Of a DNA stretch of 64,000 nucleotides, positions 1-7,339 are shown in pieces; position 1 is the stretch's first letter, and every line of letters begins with the position of its first letter. A program made the translations under genes and the position numbers. A model generated the notes under the pieces. The model was given only the letters and a program-made list of their open reading frames with translations, was not told the origin of the DNA and made no database searches. The DNA comes from GCA-2709075 sp038146865 (GTDB taxonomy: Bacteria > Pseudomonadota > Alphaproteobacteria > MPNO01 > UBA2964): assembly GCA_038146865.1 (NCBI GenBank), contig JAYQSL010000001.1:62001-126000 (forward strand), given 5' to 3'.

Positions 1-658
1 TTTTAGTCTCGTTCGAGAGTGGACAATGGACGGTTAGGAAATCTATTTCACCTAGCATATCATCGAGGCTCGACCACCACTCCGCATTAAGCTTTTCCTC
101 GATTGAACGCTCCAAGCGATTGCGATTGTGATAATGCACTTTTACACCAAAGCCTGCGGCTCGTCGGGCCACCGCCTGGCCAATACGACCCATTCCAATT
201 ATCCCGAGATTTTTTCCGTAAAAACTGGTCCCAAGCATAAAAGTGGGCTCCCACCCTGACCATCGACCCATGCGCGTCACTCTTTCCCCCTCTATTAGTC
301 GCCTCGGCAACGACAATAAAAAAGCGAATGCTAAATCGGCAGTATCCTCGGTAAGAACCCCAGGTGTATTTGAAATTGCGATGCCGCGCTTTTCTGCTGC
401 AGCACAGTCGATATGATCAACACCAGCACCAAAATTTGCGATTAGCCTCACTGAGGTGGGCAGTTTAACAATCACAGAATAATCCAAATCATCTGTGATT
501 GTGGGTACTAAAACGTCTGCACCTTCGGAGTGTTTTAAGATTTCTTTTGTCGATAAAGGTGTTTTCGATCGGTTAAACCGGGTTTGAAAAAGCTGTTCCA
601 GCTCCGCCTCGACTTTTGACGGCAAACTTTGCGTAACCGCAACAATTGGTTTTCTCAT
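1..658 (-). CDS. D-2-hydroxyacid dehydrogenase (glycerate/hydroxypyruvate type), C-terminus cut by window edge
   Basis: NAD(P)-dependent D-2-hydroxyacid dehydrogenase, probably acting on glyoxylate/hydroxypyruvate or D-glycerate. The reading frame is open from an ATG at 658 to the window edge, giving 219 of an expected 320 or so residues. The N-terminal half of the catalytic domain includes the family signature NFGAGVDHID near residue 72. The Rossmann fold shows the dinucleotide-binding motif GMGRIG near residue 151. The C-terminal catalytic Glu and His lie outside the window. The divergent SH3-protein gene begins about 120 bases away, so the two genes probably have back-to-back promoters. 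The substrate cannot be decided from this fragment. Confidence 0.85.
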   Translation of the reverse strand, partial: MRKPIVAVTQSLPSKVEAELEQLFQTRFNRSKTPLSTKEILKHSEGADVLVPTITDDLDYSVIVKLPTSVRLIANFGAGVDHIDCAAAEKRGIAISNTPGVLTEDTADLAFAFLLSLPRRLIEGERVTRMGRWSGWEPTFMLGTSFYGKNLGIIGMGRIGQAVARRAAGFGVKVHYHNRNRLERSIEEKLNAEWWSSLDDMLGEIDFLTVHCPLSNETK

Positions 659-780
659 TGAAGATCTCTAATACATTTGCCAAGTGGAGGGATATATTTG
701 TAGTCTGGGCTGATCAACCATTGTCCTGAGCAAAACTCAGGCAAATTCAATACTACTATTTATGAACCCACCCTATCAGA

Positions 781-1305
781 ATGACCGCGAAATCCAAGCT
801 ACAACAAAACATCTTTGCGACGGCCATAATCATCGTTTTAATTTTCATCTTTGGAGCACAGACGGCTTGCCTTGGGCAAAGCATAGGGAAAGTTACTGGC
901 CTAAAACTACCTCGGTTTGTATCCTTAAAGGCCGACAAAGCACACCTTAGAACCGGACCTGGGCGTCGTTTTCCCATAGAGTGGGTTCTGATCTATCAAA
1001 ATATGCCCCTGGAAGTCGTGGATGAATATACTAACTGGCGGAAAATCAGGGACTGGGAAGGTTCAGTAGGCTGGTTGCATAGGCGACTTATATCTGGAAA
1101 ACGCTGGATAATTGTCAAAGAACCGACCATTCTATATGACGATCCAACACCAGGGTCTCCACCCCTAGCCAAATTAACAAGGAAGGTAATAGGAACTTTA
1201 GAAAAATGCTCAGGTGGCTGGTGCAAAGGAGTTTTTTCTGGAGTTACCGGCTGGGTTAGCCAGCAAAAAATCTGGGGGGTGCATAAAGGCCCTTCCCTTT
1301 ATTGA
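781..1305 (+). CDS. exported SH3-domain protein
   Basis: A 174-residue protein with a hydrophobic N-terminal segment (about residues 13-30) that looks like a signal peptide. It is followed by a bacterial SH3 type 3 domain (about 46-105, with the typical ADKAHLRTGPG opening and VGWLH end). A second, weaker SH3-like unit (about 115-167) has the same GWCKG and GWVS pattern. Such proteins act in the periplasm and are thought to bind peptidoglycan or protein partners; no enzyme motif is present. It stands alone and divergent from the hydroxyacid dehydrogenase. No strong ribosome-binding site precedes the ATG, so the start is chosen because it gives a complete signal peptide. Confidence 0.8.
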   Translation: MTAKSKLQQNIFATAIIIVLIFIFGAQTACLGQSIGKVTGLKLPRFVSLKADKAHLRTGPGRRFPIEWVLIYQNMPLEVVDEYTNWRKIRDWEGSVGWLHRRLISGKRWIIVKEPTILYDDPTPGSPPLAKLTRKVIGTLEKCSGGWCKGVFSGVTGWVSQQKIWGVHKGPSLY

Positions 1306-1420
1306 ATTCGAGTCAATTTCGCGAACGGGGCAAACCCCTTTATTCCCCTGCATAAAGTTAAATTGATGAATAAAGCCATCAGAATTCTGTCTAATCGAGA
1401 TGCTATTCTTATAGGTCGGA

Positions 1421-2008
1421 CTAGTTAAAGTCCTTGGAAAGCGCCGCGATGGTTGTCGCTGAAAGGCCCGCCATATGGCGATAATTCGGATGCTCAATGG
1501 ATATTCTGACATCTGAGTTAGATGCTGCAAATAAATCAATTTGAGCGTCTGTAAAAGAAAAATGGACAAACTGCACTGAAGAGGCCTTCCCTTGCGCATT
1601 TGTTCTATCAACATCTTCCTCGGCAACCCCGCGGATTTTCTCCCCGTTAACATGGAAAGTAAGAGTTTCTTCGATGCCCCCCAGCCCTGCTAGTACCTTT
1701 TGGCGCCGGTTCGGGTCCGGTATTTCTATCATCATCGTAGCAACCAATTCCTTACCCTTTGGAACTAGAGGATTATAGGCGGCTAACTCATCCGGAATTT
1801 GCTCTTCTCCCCCTTTTTCAATATGCAACATTTCCTGGATCTGAAACCACATTGTGTCCCAACTTTCAAAATAAAAAGTGGCATCAGGACCAACCGCAAC
1901 ACGGCGCTCAGCCTTTAGCGCCGAAATGCGTTTAGCATGTTGCTTACGCTCTGTTGAATATGTCTCCCTGGACAGAATATCATCACGGGTAATCTCAGCT
2001 TTAAACAT
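1421..2008 (-). CDS. DUF3501 family protein
   Basis: About 195 residues from the ATG at 2008, matching the DUF3501 family, whose members typically begin with the ITRDDIL-type sequence seen here. No catalytic motif is recognised. A longer reading from 2038 would overlap the preceding gene; the internal ATG is preferred because it starts at the family's usual N-terminus and has an AGAGA-type binding site. It is the last gene of a rubrerythrin / Fe-S oxidoreductase / DUF3501 cassette on one strand. Its overlap-close spacing with the Fe-S gene suggests translational coupling. Function is unknown; a role supporting the redox partners is inferred from context only. Confidence 0.8.
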   Translation of the reverse strand: MFKAEITRDDILSRETYSTERKQHAKRISALKAERRVAVGPDATFYFESWDTMWFQIQEMLHIEKGGEEQIPDELAAYNPLVPKGKELVATMMIEIPDPNRRQKVLAGLGGIEETLTFHVNGEKIRGVAEEDVDRTNAQGKASSVQFVHFSFTDAQIDLFAASNSDVRISIEHPNYRHMAGLSATTIAALSKDFN

Positions 2009-2021
2009 CAAATGTCTCTTA

Positions 2022-3374
2022 TCAAACCTTAATTCCATAAGCTTTAGCCATAAGTTCTACTGGATGGGGCACGGTCTCAGGAAGCCGACTTGCTCCGTCC
2101 TCTCCCACAACATCTTGCATAGTTTGCAAGATATGAACGCCGGCGAGAGGGCATTCCGACACTACGGCTTTTAACCCTCCCTGCACTGCCTGCTTAGCGG
2201 CAGGCTTTCCCACCTTCAATGCAGTGTCATAATTTTCCTTCATCATGCCCCAAGAGCCACCGTGCCCAGAGCAACGCTCTATCACTGAGACTTTGGTATC
2301 TGGAAGGCTACGAAGCATTTCAGCTGCCTTGGGCCCAATATTCTGTGCCCTCGCGTGACATGCCAGGTGCACCGCTATCCCTCCATCAAAACCCTCGAGA
2401 CCCTCGGCCAAACCCTCGGTCTTTGCGATATCAACTATGTATTCGGTAATGTCGCTTGTTGCTTCAGAAAGCCTTCGAACCGCCTGGTTATCCGGCAGCA
2501 AAAGGGGCCACTCAAACTTTAACATCAATGTGCAACTTGGGACTAACGCGATTACGTCATAACCCTTTTCGACCCAGGGCAAGAGCTCTGCTGAGACCAA
2601 CTCTGCATTTTCAGCAACCGCCTCGAGATCTCCATGCTCCAGCTTTGGCATCCCACAACAACGTGGATGCACTACCTCTGTCTCAACCCCGTTTCTAGCA
2701 AGAACTGCCCTTGCGGCTGCTCCAATCTGGGGATTGTTATAATTTACGAAACATGTCGAATAAATTACTGCCTTCCGGCCAAAACCAGGCGCATCTTGAT
2801 TAATCGGCAGGCTCTCACTTTTCGCGCGCGCCGTGAATGTTTTTCCGTGAAATTTTGGCAGCTCTGCACGGGAATCTATCCCCGCCACACTTTGTAGGAG
2901 AGCCCTAGATGCCTTATTTGCGGACCCGGTTGCCCAATTCGTAACTGGAGCAACAGCCCCGGCCAGCTTGCCATTGCGATCTGTCTCGGAAATCTGCTTT
3001 TGAACAAAAGAAGTCTTTTGTTTCTTATTCTCAACAGCTCGATACCTAAGCATCAAGTGCGGAAAATCTAAATTAAATTCGTGAGGGGGAACATACGGAC
3101 ACTTCGTCATGAAACACATGTCACAAAGGGTGCACGCGTCGACCACAGGTTTGAAGCCCTGGGAGTCAACAGAGTCCAACTCTCCGGTTTTCGAATCATC
3201 AATGAGATCAAAAAGTTTTGGAAAAGAATCGCAGAGGTTAAAGCAACGCCTACACCCATGACAGATGTCAAAAACTCGACGAAGTTCTTGGTCTAATTTT
3301 CCTTCGTCATAGAAATCAGGATCATTCCAATTGATGGGGTGGCGCGTTGGTGCTTCAAGACTACCTTCAGTCAT
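2022..3374 (-). CDS. Fe-S oxidoreductase, GlpC/heterodisulfide-reductase-like
   Basis: A 450-residue cytoplasmic Fe-S protein. The N-terminus carries two cubane-cluster motifs: Cys38, 41, 44, 48 and Cys81, 84, 87, 92, the latter ending in CP. The C-terminal part has two cysteine-rich CCG-type units as in GlpC and HdrB/D. The first is intact (HPRCCGMP); in the second the CCG is CSG (ERCSGHGG). This build suggests electron transfer between an iron-sulfur chain and a partner. The gene lies about 100 bases after rubrerythrin and 13 bases before the DUF3501 start. The simplest inference is that it supplies electrons to rubrerythrin, which here lacks its own rubredoxin domain; this is not proven for the family. 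Confidence 0.85.
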   Translation of the reverse strand: MTEGSLEAPTRHPINWNDPDFYDEGKLDQELRRVFDICHGCRRCFNLCDSFPKLFDLIDDSKTGELDSVDSQGFKPVVDACTLCDMCFMTKCPYVPPHEFNLDFPHLMLRYRAVENKKQKTSFVQKQISETDRNGKLAGAVAPVTNWATGSANKASRALLQSVAGIDSRAELPKFHGKTFTARAKSESLPINQDAPGFGRKAVIYSTCFVNYNNPQIGAAARAVLARNGVETEVVHPRCCGMPKLEHGDLEAVAENAELVSAELLPWVEKGYDVIALVPSCTLMLKFEWPLLLPDNQAVRRLSEATSDITEYIVDIAKTEGLAEGLEGFDGGIAVHLACHARAQNIGPKAAEMLRSLPDTKVSVIERCSGHGGSWGMMKENYDTALKVGKPAAKQAVQGGLKAVVSECPLAGVHILQTMQDVVGEDGASRLPETVPHPVELMAKAYGIKV

Positions 3375-3433
3375 TTTAAATCCACTTGATAGAAGTTTCC
3401 CTTCGCGACAAAGGGCCTATAAAAGTAATTTTA

Positions 3434-3467
3434 GGTGTGGCGCGAGATAAATATCTCCCGCCACACC
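3434..3467 (-). terminator. long hairpin between rubrerythrin and Fe-S oxidoreductase genes
   Basis: An inverted repeat of 9 bp (GGTGTGGCG/CGCCACACC), one mismatch and 5 bp more (GAGAT/ATCTC) around a 4-base loop. In transcription direction it is followed by TAAAATTACTTTT. It begins 6 bases past the rubrerythrin stop and ends about 60 bases before the next start. This is best read as a leaky intrinsic terminator or mRNA-stabilising stem that makes rubrerythrin more abundant than the downstream products. The U-tract is interrupted, so full termination is doubtful. Confidence 0.65.
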
Positions 3468-3473
3468 AGGCAG

Positions 3474-3890
3474 TTAGAGATCATCCAGAGCCTTCTGGAA
3501 CCGACCCGCGTGCGATCGCTCAGCCTTGGCTAATGTTTCAAACCAAGTTGCGATTTCATCAAAGCCTTCTTCCCTCGCTTCCTTTGCCATTCCCGGATAC
3601 ATATCTGTATACTCATGGGTTTCACCAGCCACTGAAGCCTTAAGATTACTGGCTGTATCACCGATCGGTTCACCTGTTGCCGGATCACCGACTTCCTCAA
3701 GATACTCGAGATGCCCGTGGGCGTGACCTGTTTCTCCTTCCGCGGTTGATCGGAAAACAGCTGCCACGTCATTGTAACCCTCTACATCGGCTTTCTGAGC
3801 GAAATAAAGGTAGCGGCGATTTGCTTGCGACTCTCCCGCAAATGCCGCTTTTAAATTTTCTTCAGTTTTTGTTCCCTTAAGACCTGCCAT
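3474..3890 (-). CDS. rubrerythrin (diiron domain only)
   Basis: A 138-residue ferritin-like diiron protein that reduces hydrogen peroxide in the cytoplasm. Ligand positions are all present: Glu20, Glu53, His56, Glu90, Glu93, Glu124, His127, closely following the classical rubrerythrin spacing. The C-terminal rubredoxin domain of canonical rubrerythrins is absent, so an external electron donor is needed. An in-frame ATG nine codons upstream (3917) exists, but the start at 3890 is preceded by AAAGGAGATAACG, an excellent ribosome-binding site. It heads the cassette with the Fe-S oxidoreductase and DUF3501 genes and lies downstream of irr, with an Irr-box-like sequence about 160 bases before its start. 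Confidence 0.92.
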   Translation of the reverse strand: MAGLKGTKTEENLKAAFAGESQANRRYLYFAQKADVEGYNDVAAVFRSTAEGETGHAHGHLEYLEEVGDPATGEPIGDTASNLKASVAGETHEYTDMYPGMAKEAREEGFDEIATWFETLAKAERSHAGRFQKALDDL

Positions 3891-4047
3891 CGTTATCTCC
3901 TTTGTGTTGGCTGCCATCTAAAAAACATGTCTAAGTTAAACCCCTCAGGGCCACGCCGGCGTTTCTACGCCTCCGTCACCCAGATATAGAAATCATCGAA
4001 TTTTTTTCAACATCTTTTTTGTGTAAAAACATAAAGATATGATCTTT

Positions 4048-4064
4048 TTTAGAATCGTTATAAA
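4048..4064. promoter_or_regulatory. candidate Irr box (iron control element)
   Basis: TTTAGAA-TCG-TTATAAA. This differs by one base from the near-palindromic 7-3-7 pattern TTTAGAA-N3-TTCTAAA that I recall for Irr-controlled promoters in alphaproteobacteria. It sits just past the irr stop and 158 bases before the rubrerythrin start, in a spacer otherwise very AT-rich. Because irr is the adjacent gene, regulation of the rubrerythrin cassette by Irr is plausible. The consensus is quoted from memory and a 17-base match in AT-rich DNA can arise by chance. Confidence 0.4.
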
Positions 4065-4074
4065 ATAAAAAATG

Positions 4075-4488
4075 TTAAGCCTTGACTACCCGCACAACCA
4101 CATCAACTCCAGAAATGAGCAAACCTTCAGGCGGCGCCGGGACATTTTGAATTAAAATTTCATCCTCAGAAATATCGTAAAGTGAACCAGTATCTTCATC
4201 AAAAAAATGATGATGGGGATTCGTATTGCTGTCGAAGAATGTCTTTCCTGATTCTACCACGACTTCTCTCAACAGCCCTGCTGATGTAAATTTATGCAGG
4301 TTGTTGTAAACCGTAGACAATGAAACTCTCAACCCCTCGTTGACCAACTCGGCATGCAAGTCTTCTGGCGTAAAATGGTGATTTCCTCTCTCAAATAGAG
4401 CCCGGCCTATGACGAGCCGCTGTCTTGTGGGCCGCAAACCCGCACTCGTGAGCAAGTTTTTGATGCCGTCAAATGATCGTTGTGTCAT
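4075..4488 (-). CDS. irr: Irr, haem/iron-responsive Fur-family regulator
   Basis: A 137-residue Fur-superfamily transcription factor. The winged-helix region covers residues 10-75 (GLRPTRQR, then SLSTVYNNLHKF). The HHH cluster at 92-94 (NPHHHFF) and the tail VDVVVRV are typical of Irr rather than Fur, Zur or PerR. The N-terminal Cys-Pro haem regulatory motif found in the Bradyrhizobium protein is absent, as in the Rhizobium-type Irr. The regulator reads iron status through haem and controls iron-using genes. It begins 52 bases after fabI on the same strand and may share the fab transcript. A candidate target site lies at 4048-4064. Confidence 0.88.
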   Translation of the reverse strand: MTQRSFDGIKNLLTSAGLRPTRQRLVIGRALFERGNHHFTPEDLHAELVNEGLRVSLSTVYNNLHKFTSAGLLREVVVESGKTFFDSNTNPHHHFFDEDTGSLYDISEDEILIQNVPAPPEGLLISGVDVVVRVVKA

Positions 4489-4540
4489 TCTTTATATATA
4501 GGGAGCCTGAAAACGATTTGTATAAGCGCTCAGAAAATTT

Positions 4541-5335
4541 TTAACCCTTCCTTTGTTTCAAAAGATCGGGGACACCAATAACATTAAAACCTGAGTCGAC
4601 ATGCATTACCTCACCAGATACACCCGCCGATAAATCACTCAGCAAATATATCCCTGCCCCGCCAACATCGTCGAGATTCGTATTGCGACGAAGCGGCGAG
4701 TATTCACCATTCCACTTGTAAACTTCTCTTGCCCCGCCAACAGCACTACCAGCCAACGTTCTCATGGGCCCAGCGGATATTGCATTCACTCTAATCGACT
4801 TACTACCTAGGTCTGCAGCGAGATATTTTACGCTTGCCTCTAAGGCAGCCTTGGCAACGCCCATAATATTGTAATTTGGCATCACGCGCTCAGCCCCAGA
4901 GTAGGTGAGAGTAAGAAGACTGCCCCCAGGATTCATGATTGCAGCTGCTCGCCGAGCGATAGCGGTAAATGAGAAACAAGAAATATCAAGAGTTTTTAGA
5001 AAATTTTCGCGAGAAGTATCCGCGTAACAACCCGTTAATTCTGCTTTATCTGAATAAGCAACTGAATGAACAACGAAGTCTATGGATCCCCACACCTCCG
5101 ATAATTTGGAAAAAACAGAGTCGAGACTTGCATCATCAACCACATCACACGGAAGAATAATTTTTGCACCCACAGATTCGGCCAACGGTCGAACCCGTCT
5201 CTCAAAGGAAGCTGTTTGATAAGTAAAAGCTAGATCAGCTCCAAACTTCGATGCTGCGGCAGCTATACCCCAAGCAATTGAATGGTCATTCGCCACTCCA
5301 ACGATTAGTCCTTTTTTTCCTTCGAGAAGGCTCAC
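4541..5335 (-). CDS. fabI: enoyl-[acyl-carrier-protein] reductase (NADH)
   Basis: Last reduction of each fatty-acid elongation cycle, in the cytoplasm. The protein has 264 residues, normal for FabI. It is a short-chain dehydrogenase fold with an N-terminal nucleotide site (GVANDHSIAWG) and the FabI catalytic set Tyr145, Tyr155, Lys162, in the spacing of the E. coli enzyme (146/156/163). The GTG start overlaps the fabB stop by four bases (GTGA), indicating translational coupling. It is third in fabA-fabB-fabI, the set that makes unsaturated acyl chains anaerobically, followed by irr. Confidence 0.95.
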   Translation of the reverse strand: MSLLEGKKGLIVGVANDHSIAWGIAAAASKFGADLAFTYQTASFERRVRPLAESVGAKIILPCDVVDDASLDSVFSKLSEVWGSIDFVVHSVAYSDKAELTGCYADTSRENFLKTLDISCFSFTAIARRAAAIMNPGGSLLTLTYSGAERVMPNYNIMGVAKAALEASVKYLAADLGSKSIRVNAISAGPMRTLAGSAVGGAREVYKWNGEYSPLRRNTNLDDVGGAGIYLLSDLSAGVSGEVMHVDSGFNVIGVPDLLKQRKG

Positions 5336-6555
5336 GGCGAAACCGACTTGAATACCAATGATGCATTTGTGCCACCAAAACCAAAGCTATTTGAGAGAAC
5401 GCAGTTTAGTTCTCTGTCTTCCTGCACTTCTGTAACCAAAGGCATGTCGGCCAGGGCTTCATCCGGATTTTCAACATTCGCAGACGCTGCGATGAACCCC
5501 CCTTCCATCATTAGCAATGAATAGATTGCTTCTTGAACACCAGCTGCCCCCAGGGAATGGCCAGTAAGAGACTTAGTAGAAGCAAACGCAGGTACTTTAT
5601 TGCTTTTACCAAAAACCTCTTTGATTGCGGCCAACTCTTTAACATCGCCGACAGGGGTGCTAGTGCCATGGGTGTTTATGTAGTCCACTGGCCCTTCGAT
5701 ATTTGCAAGCGCCATTTGCATGCAACGAACTGCGCCCTCACCAGAGGGCTGAACCATGTCATGACCATCTGAAGTTGCGCCATAACCCGCAAATTCTCCA
5801 TAGATTTTAGCTCCTCGGGCTCTAGCATGCTCTAGTTCCTCTAGGACAATGACCCCACCGCCCCCAGCTATCACAAACCCATCCCGGTTTGCATCAAATG
5901 GTCGAGAAGCTACCTGCGGAGATTTGTTGAACTTAGAAGACAAAGCTCCCATCGCATCGAAAAGAAGCGTCATAGTCCAGTCCAACTCTTCGCCTCCCCC
6001 CGCAAATACAATGTCTTGTTTTCCCATTTGGATTAGTTCTGCCCCATTTCCGATGCAATGGGCGGAGGTGGCGCAGGCAGAGCTAATCGAATAGTTCACC
6101 CCTTTGATAGAACAGGCGGTCGCGATAGTTGCAGAGTTTGTACTCGACATAGTGCGGGGCACCATGAAGGGTCCCACTTTTTTAGCACTTTTTTCACGAG
6201 CTGTATCAAACGCCATCAGCAAATTTTTTGTCGAGGGCCCTCCTGAGCCCATTATGAGTCCAGTACGTGGATTGGAAATATCTTCAGGCTGTAGACCCGA
6301 GTCGGAAATAGCCTCCTGCATCGCGATATAATTATAAGCGGCCCCATCTCCCATAAATCTGCGAGACTTGCGATCCATTTTCTCATCAATATCAATCTTA
6401 GGCGCCCCGTGGACATGGCTTCTAAACCCGCGTTCTTCATACTCATCTGAATACACAATGCCAGATTTTCCAGCGCGCAGTGCTGCTGCGACACTTTCTT
6501 TATTGTCGCCAATACTGCTGACTATCCCTATGCCGGTAACGACTACTCTCTTCAT
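5332..6555 (-). CDS. fabB: beta-ketoacyl-ACP synthase I
   Basis: Condensing enzyme of fatty-acid synthesis, extending acyl chains with malonyl-ACP and, with FabA, supporting unsaturated fatty-acid production. The 407-residue thiolase-fold protein has the Cys-His-His triad Cys161 (SSACATSAH), His296 (NTHGTSTPVGD) and His333 (TGHSLGAAG). FabB rather than FabF is chosen because of the neighbouring fabA and the length. It starts seven bases after the fabA stop and overlaps fabI by four bases. Confidence 0.94.
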   Translation of the reverse strand: MKRVVVTGIGIVSSIGDNKESVAAALRAGKSGIVYSDEYEERGFRSHVHGAPKIDIDEKMDRKSRRFMGDGAAYNYIAMQEAISDSGLQPEDISNPRTGLIMGSGGPSTKNLLMAFDTAREKSAKKVGPFMVPRTMSSTNSATIATACSIKGVNYSISSACATSAHCIGNGAELIQMGKQDIVFAGGGEELDWTMTLLFDAMGALSSKFNKSPQVASRPFDANRDGFVIAGGGGVIVLEELEHARARGAKIYGEFAGYGATSDGHDMVQPSGEGAVRCMQMALANIEGPVDYINTHGTSTPVGDVKELAAIKEVFGKSNKVPAFASTKSLTGHSLGAAGVQEAIYSLLMMEGGFIAASANVENPDEALADMPLVTEVQEDRELNCVLSNSFGFGGTNASLVFKSVSP

Positions 6556-6562
6556 CTAGTCC

Positions 6563-7084
6563 TCACTCATCCAAAGCCTCAGTAAAAAGACCAACCTTTA
6601 AATCCCTCGCCTCGTAAGCGATTTCACCATCAACATCCAAACTACCCTCTGCTATGGCAATCGAAAATCCGCGTCGAATTAGCCTCTTAATCTCGACCCG
6701 ATAGGTTAAAAGAGAAGCATCAGGAGTTACCTGATTATTAAATTTTAGTTCCCCCAAACCGAGCGCTCGACCTCTTCCCGGAGCACCTATCCACCCCAAG
6801 AAGAACCCCGTTAATTGCCAAAGTGCGTCCAAACCGAGACAACCTGGCATCACTGGGTCACCTTCAAAATGACAATCAAAAAACCAATTGCTCCGTTTGA
6901 CATCCATTTCAGCGACCACTTCACCCTTGCCAAAGCGCCCATCCTCTTCACCAATGCTTATAATCCGGTCAAACATCAACATAGGCGGAAGAGGCAATTG
7001 GGCATTTCCGGCGCCAAATAGACGCCCGTGACCACATTCCAGTAAATCTTCATACGAAAAGCTATGTCTATCTTTAAAACTCAT
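6563..7084 (-). CDS. fabA: 3-hydroxydecanoyl-ACP dehydratase/isomerase
   Basis: Dehydrates 3-hydroxydecanoyl-ACP and isomerises trans-2- to cis-3-decenoyl-ACP, the branch point to unsaturated fatty acids. From the ATG at 7084 the protein has 173 residues with His72 (FDCHFEGDPVMPG) and Asp86 (GLDALWQL). These are two residues off the E. coli pair His70/Asp84, which supports this start over the longer GTG reading from 7120. It is first gene of fabA-fabB-fabI(-irr); the 255-base upstream spacer should hold the promoter and contains an inverted repeat at 7233-7255. Confidence 0.94.
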   Translation of the reverse strand: MSFKDRHSFSYEDLLECGHGRLFGAGNAQLPLPPMLMFDRIISIGEEDGRFGKGEVVAEMDVKRSNWFFDCHFEGDPVMPGCLGLDALWQLTGFFLGWIGAPGRGRALGLGELKFNNQVTPDASLLTYRVEIKRLIRRGFSIAIAEGSLDVDGEIAYEARDLKVGLFTEALDE

Positions 7085-7232
7085 TTGAGATCCGATCTCA
7101 TCACTATCTAATATTCGCACACCTGAGAGAGATAGAAGATTTTTTAATCAACTGCCCCAAAATAGCCCCTTATATAAATAGTTATATGAAACGATCCTCG
7201 AATGACCAGTCCCTGGCAAAAATTTATAACGG

Positions 7233-7255
7233 ATTTCTCAAAAATTTAGAGAAAT
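7233..7255. repeat. 7-bp inverted repeat upstream of fabA
   Basis: ATTTCTC-N9-GAGAAAT, a perfect 7-bp repeat with a 9-base AT-rich spacer, 149-171 bases before the fabA start and about 85 bases past the pnp stop. No U-tract follows in the pnp direction, so it is a poor terminator. An operator for the fab operon is possible. Confidence 0.35.
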
Positions 7256-7339
7256 GATATCTGGAAAACACGATAGATTTATAATCATAGTTTAGAAACA
7301 TGAGATAAAGAGACGAAACCAGCTTTTAAGAGTTTAGTG

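Noticed and set aside
2009..2038. Longer DUF3501 start at 2038
   Set aside because: It overlaps the Fe-S gene, precedes the family's usual N-terminus and lacks a binding site as good as that of the 2008 start.
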